Shown: positions 1-9,400 of the stretch, in pieces
Layout of the letters: every line of letters starts with the position of its first letter
Position numbering within the stretch: the first letter of the stretch is position 1
Assembly (NCBI RefSeq): GCF_021379005.1
Contig: NZ_CP075171.1
Location: 248,001-312,000 of the forward strand
From: Leptodesmis sichuanensis A121
Lineage (GTDB): Bacteria; Cyanobacteriota; Cyanobacteriia; Leptolyngbyales; Leptolyngbyaceae
Direction: 5' to 3'
Length of the DNA: 64,000 nt
The notes under the pieces: model-generated
Database searches by the model: none
What the model saw: the letters and a program-made list of their open reading frames with translations, nothing else
Told to the model about the DNA's origin: nothing
Made by a program: the position numbers and the translations under genes

Positions 1-921
1 GCTCTGGATCCATCGGGAAACAAAGCGCCGTATTCTAACTATGGGGCAGGCGTGGATATTTCTGCCCCCGGTGGCCTGATTGCAGGTGACGATAAGACAG
101 GCGGCATTCTGCAAAACACTCTCAATCCTCAAACGGGTGAATCAATTTTTGAGGCTTACCAGGGAACCAGTATGGCGGCTCCCCACGTAGCTGGTGTGGC
201 CGCACTGATCAAGGCAGCCGGTGTGACCGATCCCGATGAAATTGAAACGGTACTGAAAAAATCTGCCCTGCCTGTAACGGATGACAACCTGAATCACTAC
301 GGGGCGGGCAAATTGAACGCAGCAGAAGCAGTCACACTGGCTCTACGCGGCAAAATTACCTTTGAAGATTTCTTCCAGTGGCTGCGGGATAATGGCTACC
401 TGAATCCCCGCTTCTGGATTGATGGAGGAGTGATTGCCCTCTGGCCCAAGCTGATTATGGTGCTTGGCTCCTACCTGCTGGCCTGGTTCTTAAAGAACTA
501 CTTCCCGTTCACCTGGACATGGTCTTTATCCACGGGGCTGGTCGCGGGTAGCTCTGGACTATTCTTTTTGAAAGGAGTTTACCTGTTTGATGCCCCCCAA
601 TGGCCATTCCGATTGGCCGGAAGTTCCATTCCCGAATTGGGCAATGCGTTACAAGCCAGCAATGGACTGAATCCGTTCTTTGCCAGTGTCCTGATTCCTG
701 CCATCCTGGTGGTGCTGCTGCTTGGTCATGCTCAGTGGAAATGGTTCGCTGTGGGCACCACGATCGGTGTTGCCGTCTGTCTGACCGTCAGTTCAATTAC
801 GGCCCCCGCCGTTTTCTGGTTGGGGGATGGCGCGATCGCCCGCACTTTCCTGGGTGTGAATGCTCTGCTGTGCTTAGGTCTGGCCTATCTTGTTCTAAAA
901 CCGGAGGTTCGCACCCCATGA
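1..921 (+). CDS. S8 subtilase with C-terminal membrane region (5' truncated)
   Basis: This is the C-terminal part of a subtilisin-family serine protease; the reading frame is already open at base 1, so the start lies outside the window. The conserved motif around the catalytic serine, GTSMAAPHVAG, is present at about residues 58-68 of the visible part. The Asp and His parts of the triad must lie upstream. After the protease fold come about four or five hydrophobic segments, which is unusual for a secreted subtilase and suggests a membrane-anchored protease. The TGA stop overlaps the ATG of the next small gene (ATGA), so the two are probably translationally coupled. Confidence 0.88.
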   Translation, partial: ALDPSGNKAPYSNYGAGVDISAPGGLIAGDDKTGGILQNTLNPQTGESIFEAYQGTSMAAPHVAGVAALIKAAGVTDPDEIETVLKKSALPVTDDNLNHYGAGKLNAAEAVTLALRGKITFEDFFQWLRDNGYLNPRFWIDGGVIALWPKLIMVLGSYLLAWFLKNYFPFTWTWSLSTGLVAGSSGLFFLKGVYLFDAPQWPFRLAGSSIPELGNALQASNGLNPFFASVLIPAILVVLLLGHAQWKWFAVGTTIGVAVCLTVSSITAPAVFWLGDGAIARTFLGVNALLCLGLAYLVLKPEVRTP

Positions 922-1142
922 GTATTCACGTTGAAGGTAAGGTTGAACGCAAAGGGTTTGGCCCCGGCACCTGGGCCTTAGTCAGTCCCAATGGGGACAC
1001 TTACGAATTGCACCAAGCCCCGCACGATTTACAAAAAGATGGCCTAAAAGTAAAAGTTCGGGGCCAAATTCGCGACGACGTGATGACCTTCGCCATGATT
1101 GGGCCAGTGCTGGAAGTGCAGAGCTTTGAGTTGATGGAATAA
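918..1142 (+). CDS. conserved small protein coupled to subtilase
   Basis: A 74-residue soluble protein starting MSIHVEGKVERKGFG and ending SFELME. A longer frame opens upstream in the region of the subtilase, but the ATG at 918 overlaps the subtilase stop in an ATGA arrangement and gives the natural start. Alternating short hydrophobic stretches and glycines (GTWALV, YELHQAP, VKVRGQI) suggest a small beta-barrel/OB-like fold. I do not recognise the family with certainty. The coupling suggests a role with the protease. The dispersed palindromic repeat begins three bases after the stop. Confidence 0.7.
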   Translation: MSIHVEGKVERKGFGPGTWALVSPNGDTYELHQAPHDLQKDGLKVKVRGQIRDDVMTFAMIGPVLEVQSFELME

Positions 1143-1144
1143 CC

Positions 1145-1217
1145 TAAACCCAGTCCAGCTAGAGAACGGTCGTTTTCCGATCAGAAAAACTCCAGTTCTA
1201 GACTTGGACAAGGTTTA
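1145..1217. repeat. dispersed palindromic repeat, copy 1
   Basis: Imperfect inverted repeat of about 73 bp, TAAACC..AGTCCAG..GGTCGTTTTCC..GGTTCTAGACTTGGACAAGGTTTA. Its two arms are reverse complements with a small loop. It fills nearly all of the gap between two convergent genes. Its last three bases (TTA on +) are the TAA stop codon of the thioredoxin-like gene on the minus strand. Other full copies start at 10588, 10735, 11046 and 59171. Confidence 0.8.
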
Positions 1218-1532
1218 GTTTGTCTCAGCCAATACGGCCTGGAGGCGGCTTCTGAATTCTCCTTTCGGATGGCCGCCTTTGACTTCACCTAAAATCTTGA
1301 AATTGTCGGTTTCAGGAGCGTCACACACAATGTAAGTGGGCCAGCCCATCTCAGATTTGTCAGGGTATTGAGTCAACAAAATTTTGCGATATTTGCGATA
1401 GGTGGCGGTGTCTTGCATTTTGCAGTCGATAAACTGTAGCCCCAGTTCTTCTACAACTTTCTGGTCATAAAACGACATCTTGTGGCAAATTCCGCAGTCT
1501 TCTGAAGAAAATTTGATGACGGCTCGATCCAT
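1215..1532 (-). CDS. thioredoxin-like protein
   Basis: A 105-residue protein with the thioredoxin-type redox motif CGIC at residues 14-17, preceded by a short beta strand (AVIKFSSED), and a cis-proline region (GWPTYIV) in the second half. The size is that of a single thioredoxin domain with no signal peptide, so it is probably cytoplasmic. The CGIC motif differs from the CGPC of housekeeping thioredoxins, so the substrate may be special. A GGAG sequence precedes the ATG at about 11 bases. Its stop codon is contributed by the palindromic repeat. Confidence 0.8.
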   Translation of the reverse strand: MDRAVIKFSSEDCGICHKMSFYDQKVVEELGLQFIDCKMQDTATYRKYRKILLTQYPDKSEMGWPTYIVCDAPETDNFKILGEVKGGHPKGEFRSRLQAVLAETN

Positions 1533-2138
1533 AACACTGATTGCTCCCGAAGCAGTTCGATCAAGGGGTTGGCTTGAAAATGGCGATCGCCCCGGTGTCG
1601 CGATCGCGATTCTTAAACCACCCGCTCTCTATTTGTATTCTATGCTGGCTAGCAGAAAACCCCGACCCATTGATGAGCCGGGGTACCAAATCAGGGTGCA
1701 TCTACCATTAATGCTTTCGTATAAAAGATAACCAGCTCCGGAGGATTTAGACGAAAATCCTTTGAAGCAAGCCTCCTGGTTTTGAAGTTTCGGTAATGTT
1801 TTGATGATTTGGGCCTTCGTAAAGACAGCCCATGCCAGAATTTATGAGAATTTAATTAATATTGATAGTTCCTCTCGTTAGATTTGCTGAATCGTCTCCC
1901 TGGCTCCACAGTAGCCAGTGCTGCTCCACACCCTGATCTAAATTTCTCTATGATGAAGAGGTGGTGTTGCTCTCGTTATTTGTGGGCAAACTGAGAGTAC
2001 CAAATGGTTCGATTAGCTCAGTAAATTTTCTACCTGGATCGATCGCCGGATCCTGGATTTCTTAAAGATGGGCAAAGCAAACACCTGACGATTAGAAGGC
2101 AATATTATCAGCATCTGCACTGTTCTGGGAGGGTTATC
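1533..2138. other. intergenic region
   Basis: About 600 bp without a convincing gene. It holds a GC-rich hairpin at 1656-1683 (CCCCG..CCGGGG), two HIP1-related sites near 1590-1610 and AT-rich sequence before the CHAT gene. An 83-codon frame at 1480-1731 overlaps the thioredoxin gene and has no recognisable protein features. Divergent promoters for the two flanking genes are expected here, but I cannot assign -35/-10 boxes with confidence. Confidence 0.4.
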
Positions 2139-5090
2139 GTGACCCAGGAATTTCACCTCTCTATTACGCCAATTCACAATTATGAGTACCTGATACGCAC
2201 AGAGCAAGTGCCGGATGGCGCTCAATTGGCAGAGAGTTCGGTGATCTGGCCTGTAGAGGACTGGTTAATAGAAGCCAGTCGCTTAATGGATGATCCACTG
2301 ATGGGATTGCTACGGAGTGGCAGTGCGGAAGAATTGTTGCTGAATGGTGCCAGTACTCATCGCCTGCCCTCATCTGGTCGGCGCTCCTCCTCCGATAACT
2401 TAATCGCCTTTGGACAACAACTGTATAACGCTCTGTTTCAGGGCAGCATTCAGGAAAGCTGGATGAGAGCGCAGGGAATTGCTCAGCACCAGCGCAGTCG
2501 CCTCCGCTTTCGGTTGGGCTTGAAGGGAACTGAATTGCATCGGTTGCCCTGGGAAGTGATGTATGCGGGCGATCGTCCTTTGGCCAGTGGTACAGGAGTG
2601 GTCTTTTCCCGCTATCATTCCAGTTTCTCAGTCCTCAAATCCCGCTTTCCCTTCCACAAAACCCCCGGTTATGAGGCTCATCCTCCCCTGAAAATTCTGA
2701 TGGTATTGGCGGCTCCTAACGATCAGGAAATGCTGGCCCTGAAGCAAGAAGCAGAGTATTTGCAACATGAGCTACAAAAGACCAGTCCCCAGGACGAAAG
2801 CGTTCTATCCCCGATCGAACTCACCATTTTGGAACAGCCTGGACGGGAAGAACTAACTCAGGCCCTCGAGCACAATCACTATCAGGTGTTGCACTATGCC
2901 GGACACAGCGATCTGGGAGCGTCGGGAGGCAGTCTTTATCTAGTGAATCGCAAGACAGGGCTAACCGAACTGTTGAGCGGAGACGACCTGGCAGGGCTGT
3001 TAGTCAACAACGGCATTCGCATGGCTGTCTTCAATTCCTGCCGAGGTGTGTATTCGGCCACTTCCGAAGCCGCTGATCAGGAAGGAAATTTGGCAGAAGC
3101 CTTAGTGCGGCGAGGGATTCCGGCAGTGCTGGCCATGGCTGAACGAATTCCCGATGATGTCGCTCTGCATCTGAGTCGGCTGTTCTATCGCAATTTGAAG
3201 CGAGCCTTACCGGTTGATCTGAGTCTGAATCGGACTCGTCAGGGATTAATTACCTCCTACGGGTCGGATCAACTCTACTGGGCACTGCCCATTCTCTATC
3301 TGCATCCTGAGTTTGATGGCTATGTACAATCCATTCCGGATAGCATCACCGCCTCCAGGATGTCCCTGGATTTTCCTCTAACAGGAGGGCTGGATGGGGA
3401 TGCAGACCCAGCGTTACCCCCGATTGCCGATCACCCAAACAGTAATTTGCCGTCATCGGGAAATGGACGATCGCACTTACCCAAACCTTCAGAGCAGTGG
3501 GCCGCTGATTATGCCAGCATCCTTCAGGATTCCTACACCGACGGTGAACCACAAGACAGCCATTACTTCCAGGATGCAGACTTTGTAGAAGAAGATCCTG
3601 ATCTTCCGGAAGAGGAAGCAGTAGCTCGGCTGGTTTACGAGGTTTCCCAAAGTCCGACCGTCCTGGAACCCGATGAGCCAGATTCCCTTCCTCCAAACAA
3701 TATCCCCTGGGAGCGAAAATCCAGTCCAGATTATTCGGTTTTATTGGCTCCCCCCCTTTCTCAACCACCATCATCACCCGCTGGCCGTTCTCCAGTTTCT
3801 CCTACATCCCAGAACAGTGAGCATCCAGAGAACGTTAATGAAGCCAGTCTGGAAGATGTATTAGACGTGCTCAAAAATATCATGGGCAAGTCAACTGAGA
3901 AGATGCTAGCGGCGCAACGAGCGGTTCAGTCCGAACCCGAAAGTGCAGAAGCCTTCACGCAACTGGGTTGGGCGTTGTTTCAGCAAGGCTATCCTAAAGA
4001 AGCGAAGATTGCCTACTATAGGGCTATTCGGTTGAATCCTAACTATGCCGATGCCTACAGTCGGTTGGGAGTGGCATTGCATCAGCAAGGTGAAGTCAAG
4101 GAAGCCATTCAAGTCTTCAACCGGGCCGTGGAACTGGATTCCAGCCTGGGGGATGCTCCTACAATTCTGCGGAATTTGATGCAGCATGACGATCGTGCCG
4201 AAGTCCCACCTGCCCCAGTAGTTTCCCAGCCTCAGCCGAGCTTACCGAGATCCGTCAAGCCGCGCCCTGCCAGATCCCGGAAACCCCTCATCTGGATCGG
4301 ACTGGTTGCCATTGGATTGTCTACCGTTGTAGCTGCTCGGGTGTTCGATCGCCAGGTGCTGCAATTCCGGGATTGGTTGTATTCTGCCAGTCCTACAAGC
4401 TCTCCCATTAGGGTAGCCAGCCCTGATCGAGTGGAGGATTGGAGCAACGTTGATACGGCCAAAGTGCAGGCGATCGCCGCAGAGTATCTCAGTCAGGGCA
4501 ATCTGGTGGGAGCACAATCGGCGATCGCGGCGTTGCTGGATCGTCGTGCATTACAGGAAGCGGCGACTGTCCTCCAGCAAATTCCCAGCAATCCAGCGAA
4601 TCCTCCAGCAATCAACTTTTTGAAGGGCAAGATGACCTGGCAGCAATGGCTGGCTGGCAACAAAGACTATAGTGTGGCTCAAGCCAGAGAATTTTGGGAA
4701 GCGGCGGCCAGAGACGACTCAACTGCTCTCCATCAGAATGCTCTAGGCTTTGCTTACTATGCGGAGGGCCAATGGGATCGGGCTGAACAAGCCTGGTTAA
4801 GGGCATTACAATCCAGTGGGGGAACAACTCCACCGCAAGCTCTACAACCGGGGGCCATCGATAACTCTACGGCCTTAACGTCCTATGCTGGGTTAGCGAT
4901 GGCTTCCCTGAAAAAGGCAGATACGGCTCCACCGGATCAACAAAGTGCCTTACGCGCTGAAGCTCTGAAACTGCGCCAACGAGTTTTGGCCACAGATTCA
5001 GTAAACTTCCAACCTGATGCCCTGGGTAAAAACTGGATGTGGTCTGAAAAGGCAATCCAGGATTGGCGATCGCTCCTCCAACAGTCCTAA
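2139..5090 (+). CDS. CHAT-domain protease-like protein with TPRs and a membrane segment
   Basis: A 983-residue protein with an N-terminal CHAT (caspase/HetF-associated) domain. The putative catalytic dyad is visible: HYAGHS with His252/His256, and FNSCRG with Cys301. An acidic, proline-rich linker follows at about residues 410-590. Two tetratricopeptide repeats occupy about 600-670 (LGWALFQQGYPKEA, LGVALHQQGEVKEA). A single membrane helix lies near 715-737, and a further helical TPR-like region follows to the end. GTG start with GGGAGG seven bases upstream. Known CHAT proteins are peptidases in signalling and programmed cell death or HetF-like roles. The substrate here is unknown. It stands alone, convergent with the next gene. 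Confidence 0.85.
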   Translation: MTQEFHLSITPIHNYEYLIRTEQVPDGAQLAESSVIWPVEDWLIEASRLMDDPLMGLLRSGSAEELLLNGASTHRLPSSGRRSSSDNLIAFGQQLYNALFQGSIQESWMRAQGIAQHQRSRLRFRLGLKGTELHRLPWEVMYAGDRPLASGTGVVFSRYHSSFSVLKSRFPFHKTPGYEAHPPLKILMVLAAPNDQEMLALKQEAEYLQHELQKTSPQDESVLSPIELTILEQPGREELTQALEHNHYQVLHYAGHSDLGASGGSLYLVNRKTGLTELLSGDDLAGLLVNNGIRMAVFNSCRGVYSATSEAADQEGNLAEALVRRGIPAVLAMAERIPDDVALHLSRLFYRNLKRALPVDLSLNRTRQGLITSYGSDQLYWALPILYLHPEFDGYVQSIPDSITASRMSLDFPLTGGLDGDADPALPPIADHPNSNLPSSGNGRSHLPKPSEQWAADYASILQDSYTDGEPQDSHYFQDADFVEEDPDLPEEEAVARLVYEVSQSPTVLEPDEPDSLPPNNIPWERKSSPDYSVLLAPPLSQPPSSPAGRSPVSPTSQNSEHPENVNEASLEDVLDVLKNIMGKSTEKMLAAQRAVQSEPESAEAFTQLGWALFQQGYPKEAKIAYYRAIRLNPNYADAYSRLGVALHQQGEVKEAIQVFNRAVELDSSLGDAPTILRNLMQHDDRAEVPPAPVVSQPQPSLPRSVKPRPARSRKPLIWIGLVAIGLSTVVAARVFDRQVLQFRDWLYSASPTSSPIRVASPDRVEDWSNVDTAKVQAIAAEYLSQGNLVGAQSAIAALLDRRALQEAATVLQQIPSNPANPPAINFLKGKMTWQQWLAGNKDYSVAQAREFWEAAARDDSTALHQNALGFAYYAEGQWDRAEQAWLRALQSSGGTTPPQALQPGAIDNSTALTSYAGLAMASLKKADTAPPDQQSALRAEALKLRQRVLATDSVNFQPDALGKNWMWSEKAIQDWRSLLQQS

Positions 5091-5134
5091 AAAGCTGGTT
5101 TCCTGACGGGAGAAACGGGGCTTTTGACAATGGT

Positions 5135-5902
5135 TTATGAATTGGCTAACCATGCCTGAAGAGAACGCAGCCGATCCAGATTGGCAGTATGCGCCATTCG
5201 ACTTCCTCCACTATCCAGGGGATGGCTTTCATCGACTGGCACAACGGTAACTACTGGCTCGGAACCCGATCGTCGAGAAGTTGTGAACGGATCCAGGGGA
5301 TTCACCAGCGAGGATGGAGATTCTTCCAATTCTGCAGTCAACCAGGCGATCAGGTCATTACGAGTCATTTGCTCCTGGATAATCCGCTGCTCAATTGGTT
5401 TCTGAGGCGTTCCCTGAACTGTCTTTTGATCCGCTGGTACCAACACCCCTGATTTCGATGGGGACTGCACAAAAGTAGGCAGAACCGGAAACGGCAGCGG
5501 TGCTGCAGGAGAAAACGGCTGCAACTGCCTGGATGGTTCAGGATATCCTGGCTGGGCAGCGGCAACTGGCTTTAAGGTGGGCTTTAAGGCTCTGAAAGTC
5601 CGTTTTTCCTTCTTTGCTCCGGTTGGTGGAGAAAGCTTGAGATACCGAGTAATCAAAATCGAGCCAGCCGTGCAGGTTAGCGCGATCGCGCCAAACATCC
5701 ACACCGAAATCCGCCCTTCCTGATCAGGCATGGGGACGGTTTCCACTGCTGGTTCGGCATCGGAGGCGATCGTGGCAGCGGTACGGTTTGAGGACGCACT
5801 GGGACTTAATAAACAACCCACAGCCACCAGAGAGACTAGAAAAATGGAAGTCCAGACTCCTCCCCAAAAGACTACGGGCCGCGTCTTGAGGAGGTCAGCC
5901 AT
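5135..5902 (-). CDS. hypothetical two-helix membrane protein
   Basis: The frame is open to 6022, but the natural start is probably the Met at 5902 (MADLLKTRPVVFW); the upstream 40 residues look like translated spacer. No start has a good ribosome site, so the choice is uncertain. Two hydrophobic helices (WTSIFLVSLVAVGCLL and WMFGAIALTCTAGSILI) flank a short loop. A basic, proline-rich soluble tail follows, and then a region with DLIAWLTAELEES. I do not recognise a family. It faces the CHAT gene convergently across 44 bp. Confidence 0.55.
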   Translation of the reverse strand: MADLLKTRPVVFWGGVWTSIFLVSLVAVGCLLSPSASSNRTAATIASDAEPAVETVPMPDQEGRISVWMFGAIALTCTAGSILITRYLKLSPPTGAKKEKRTFRALKPTLKPVAAAQPGYPEPSRQLQPFSPAAPLPFPVLPTFVQSPSKSGVLVPADQKTVQGTPQKPIEQRIIQEQMTRNDLIAWLTAELEESPSSLVNPLDPFTTSRRSGSEPVVTVVPVDESHPLDSGGSRMAHTANLDRLRSLQAWLANS

Positions 5903-6072
5903 CAAACTTCGGAGGCTTGAAAAGTGGTCAGAATCACCACTGGTAGCGTGAACCCTACTGAAATGAGGATGTTTAACGTGTGATTGGGGCAAGCGATGTT
6001 TCATACAACCCCGCGAATGCATAAACCGCCGCTATATTAGCCGAATTTTACTGAATGCAACCAAAAACTGCA

Positions 6073-6444
6073 CTACCAACCTAATAACTTGGCAACTTGA
6101 GTCGATAAAGTCACCGGATCAAAAGGTTTTGTGATCACACCCCATACTCCCAGGGCCGCAAATCGCTGGCGATCGCTGGGTAATACTTTGGCAGTCAACA
6201 ACACCACTGGAATCTGTTGCGTGGCAGGATCTCGCTGCAATTGTTCAAACACAGAGATGCCATCCATATCGGGCATGGAGACATCCAACAAAATGGCATC
6301 TGGAGGATCGGCTTTGGCCAGATTCAGTCCGTCCTGACCTGAAGGTGCGGCGGTTACATCCCAACGGCCAAACTTGCGCAGGGCTAACTGAGCCACATCC
6401 CGGATGTCCTGGTCGTCATCCACTACAAGAATTCTTTTTGTCAT
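6073..6444 (-). CDS. CheY-like single-domain response regulator
   Basis: A 123-residue receiver domain without an output domain. The acidic pocket is Asp9-Asp11 (VVDDDQD). The phosphoacceptor is Asp54 in ILLDVSMPDMDG, and the conserved Thr84 and Lys106 (LLTAK, ITKPFDP) are present. It lies directly after the large sensor kinase on the same strand and is its likely partner in a phosphorelay. Its ATG lies in the last unit of a heptamer repeat array that also contains the kinase stop. Confidence 0.9.
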   Translation of the reverse strand: MTKRILVVDDDQDIRDVAQLALRKFGRWDVTAAPSGQDGLNLAKADPPDAILLDVSMPDMDGISVFEQLQRDPATQQIPVVLLTAKVLPSDRQRFAALGVWGVITKPFDPVTLSTQVAKLLGW

Positions 6445-6480
6445 TCGTCATTCGTCATTCGTCATTCGTCATTCGTCATT
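6441..6480. repeat. heptamer tandem repeat (TCATTCG)n
   Basis: About 5.7 perfect copies of a 7-bp unit (on the minus strand ATGACGA). This is the short tandemly repeated repetitive type common in cyanobacteria. The array includes the TGA stop of the kinase (6469-6471) and the ATG start of the response regulator (6442-6444). Confidence 0.95.
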
Positions 6481-9400
6481 GTGATCAGGGTTCCCGATTC
6501 CTGATTCTCCCTTGCCTTCCTGATCCTGTTGTAAGGGCAAGGTGAAGTAGAAGGTACTGCCCTGCCCAAGTACACTCTCTGCCCAAATCTGCCCACCATG
6601 CTGCTGAATGATACTCTTGCAAATGGCTAGCCCCAGACCTGTTCCTCCTTTCTGGCGAGCATCAGAGACATCTACCTGCTGAAATCGTCCAAAGATGTTG
6701 TCTAGTTTATCAGCCGGAATGCCGCGTCCTTGATCTTTGATGGAGAAGAGGAGGTAGGGAGTAGAAAGTAGGCAGGGGGGAGGGGGGAAAGAGTTTTGAG
6801 TTTTGAGTTTTGAGTTTTGAGTTAGATCTTCTTGCCGTTCCCCATTTCCTATTTCTGCTTTGAGCCACACCATGCCACCGGGGGAGGAGAATTTGATGGC
6901 GTTTCCCAGGAGATTGGTAAGAGCCTGGACGATCGCGTCTGGTGCCGCACAAACCTGGGCATGGATGGGGCTGCTGTGCAGGGTAATGTCTGCCTCAGCG
7001 GCGATCGCTTGCATGCCTTCCAGAGCCATTTCCATCAAGTCGCTGACCCAGCAGGGTTCCATGACTAACTGAACTTTGCCTGATTCCAGCCGCTCCAGAT
7101 CCAGAATGTCATTCACTAATCGCACCAGGCGTTCGCTATTTCTAACTGCCACCTGGAGCATATGATGGACGGTATCCGGTTCTTCGTTCAGAATGCCTGT
7201 CTCAAGAATACCAAGAGAGCCACGAATAGCGGTCAGGGGAGTCCGGAGTTCGTGGCTGACGATGGAAATAAATTCGTCTTTAATTCGATCCAGCTCGTGG
7301 CGATCGCTGATATCTGTTAATCGTACTAATTGCAGCATTTGATCGCCGATTTGAATGGGTTTAGCCGCCATACTGCCCCAGAAAATCCGCCCTTGCTTCG
7401 TCACGTATTCGATCTCCCGGCTCCAGTAGCCCTTCTGCATGAGTTCTGCTCCGATGGCAGCTAATTCCTCTGCAGTGAATTGAGTCTTTTGTAAGGTATT
7501 ACCCTCAATCCCAATTAAATCCTGTTTACACTCCACCTCAAACATCTCTACGGCACATTGGTTACAGTCGAGAATTAACTGGTTAGGAGGAGCTTCTACC
7601 AGAAAAATGGCATCCGTCGCCTCATTAAAAATGGCTTCTCGTAAATCATGGGCCTTGGTCAGTTCCAGTTCTGCCCGCAGGCGATCGCTAATATCCTGAG
7701 CAAAGGAAAGCATAGAGAGCAGATTTCCCGTCTCATCAAACACGGCTGAGGTATACCACTGGCAGGTAATCACCCGACCCTCTTTGGTGTAGTTCCGGTT
7801 TTGGATCGAGATATTAGAGACAGCGCCATTCAGTAAGGGAGCAATACTGGTATTCACATACTCAAGATCGGCCTCATAGACAAAGTTCCAATCCAGCCAG
7901 GATTGATGAATTACTTCTGCCGCTGTCCAGCCAAAAATGCGCTCTGCCTGCTTTGACCAGCGCAGCACCCGGTAATGCTGATCCCATTGCACGATCGCCA
8001 GGGGTGAATTTTCAAAGTGAGTATCAATCTGCTGGATGGCCTGTTCCAGTTTTGCTTCGGCTTGCTTCCGGTCAGTGACATCAACCACAACTCCATGCCA
8101 AGCAATTTCACCATTCTCGCGTCGTTCGGGACGGGAACTGGCCTGAATCCATTTGGTCTTACCAGAGGGAGTGATAATTCGCCATTCATGCTTGAAGGGC
8201 TGCATAGCAGCGAGGCTCTCGGCCACGGCTTGTTGGTAGCCTGCACGATCGTCGGGATGTATCTGCTGCAAGGTAATTGTGGCATCCTGCAGCACATCTG
8301 CAACTGGAACTTCATGAATTTCCTCAAAGGCAGGGCTGAGGTATTCGTAACGTACCGGGCCATCCGGATATTCCACCACGGTGTAAATGACCCCCGGTGA
8401 TGCTGCGGCCAGTTTCTGGAAGTGTTCCTCGCTTTGGCGTAATGCCGCCTCTACCTGTTTGCGATCACTGATATCCTGCAACACCCCATACCAGGCAATA
8501 TCTCCATTCTGGCGGCGTTCAGGACGGGCAGACACCTGCACCCATTTCACCAGACCGGAGGGAGTGATAAGTCGCCATTCATGGGAAAAGGGTTGCAAGG
8601 TGGCGGCACTCTCGGCGGCACAAGTGTACATCCCGGCTCGATCGTCCGGATGTACCTGCTCAAACGAAAGCTCCGGATATCGTAAGATCTGCTCTGGCTC
8701 CAATTCCTGAATATCCCGGCAGGCCGGACTCATGTATTCAAACTCATAGGAGCCATCAGGATGCTGCAGCAGGATGTAAATTTCGCCAGGGGCGGCATCC
8801 GCAATTTTTTGAAAACGGGCTTCACTGTCTCGCAGGGCTTGTTCTGCCTGTTTGCGATCGCTGACATCCTTAAAAATCGATAACACACACCGTTGTCCCT
8901 CCAGGTCAAGCAGTTCTGAGGACATTAATCCTGTTTTGAACTGTCCGGCTCTGGTTCGCAGTTTAATTTCCAGATTCCGAATGGGTTGCCCGGTTTGTAA
9001 CATTTCACCCAATTGCAGGGCCTGTTCCGGGTCTGCCAACAGGTTTAATTCCAGGGCCGTATGACCAATGACTTCCTCACGGGAATAGCCAGTGATCTGA
9101 ACAAACTGTTCATTCACTTCCACGTAGGTGCCATCTTCCATGCTGACAATGTTGACGGCATCTGGACTGGTGCGAAAAATCTTGGCAAATTTATCCTGGG
9201 ATTCATACAGCGCCAGTCTGGTGAGATCGAGGGAACGTTGCAGTTGTTCGGCTGTCTGGTTAAAGGATGTGTTGAGAGTTTTGAGTTCTGTAATCGGGCT
9301 GTCTTCTTTTAAGGATTGCTGCCATTCCCCCTGGGCTAAAGCACGACTGGCTTGACTTAACCGCAAAATCGGTTTGGAAATCCAGCGTGAGGTGAGGATG

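Noticed and set aside
600-917. Upstream extension of the 74-residue gene at 918 to a 180-codon frame
   Set aside because: The extension lies wholly within the subtilase gene in another frame, and the ATGA overlap at 918 gives a natural start.
1480-1731. 83-codon frame upstream of the CHAT gene
   Set aside because: It overlaps the thioredoxin-like gene antisense and includes HIP1 sites and a hairpin; no protein features.
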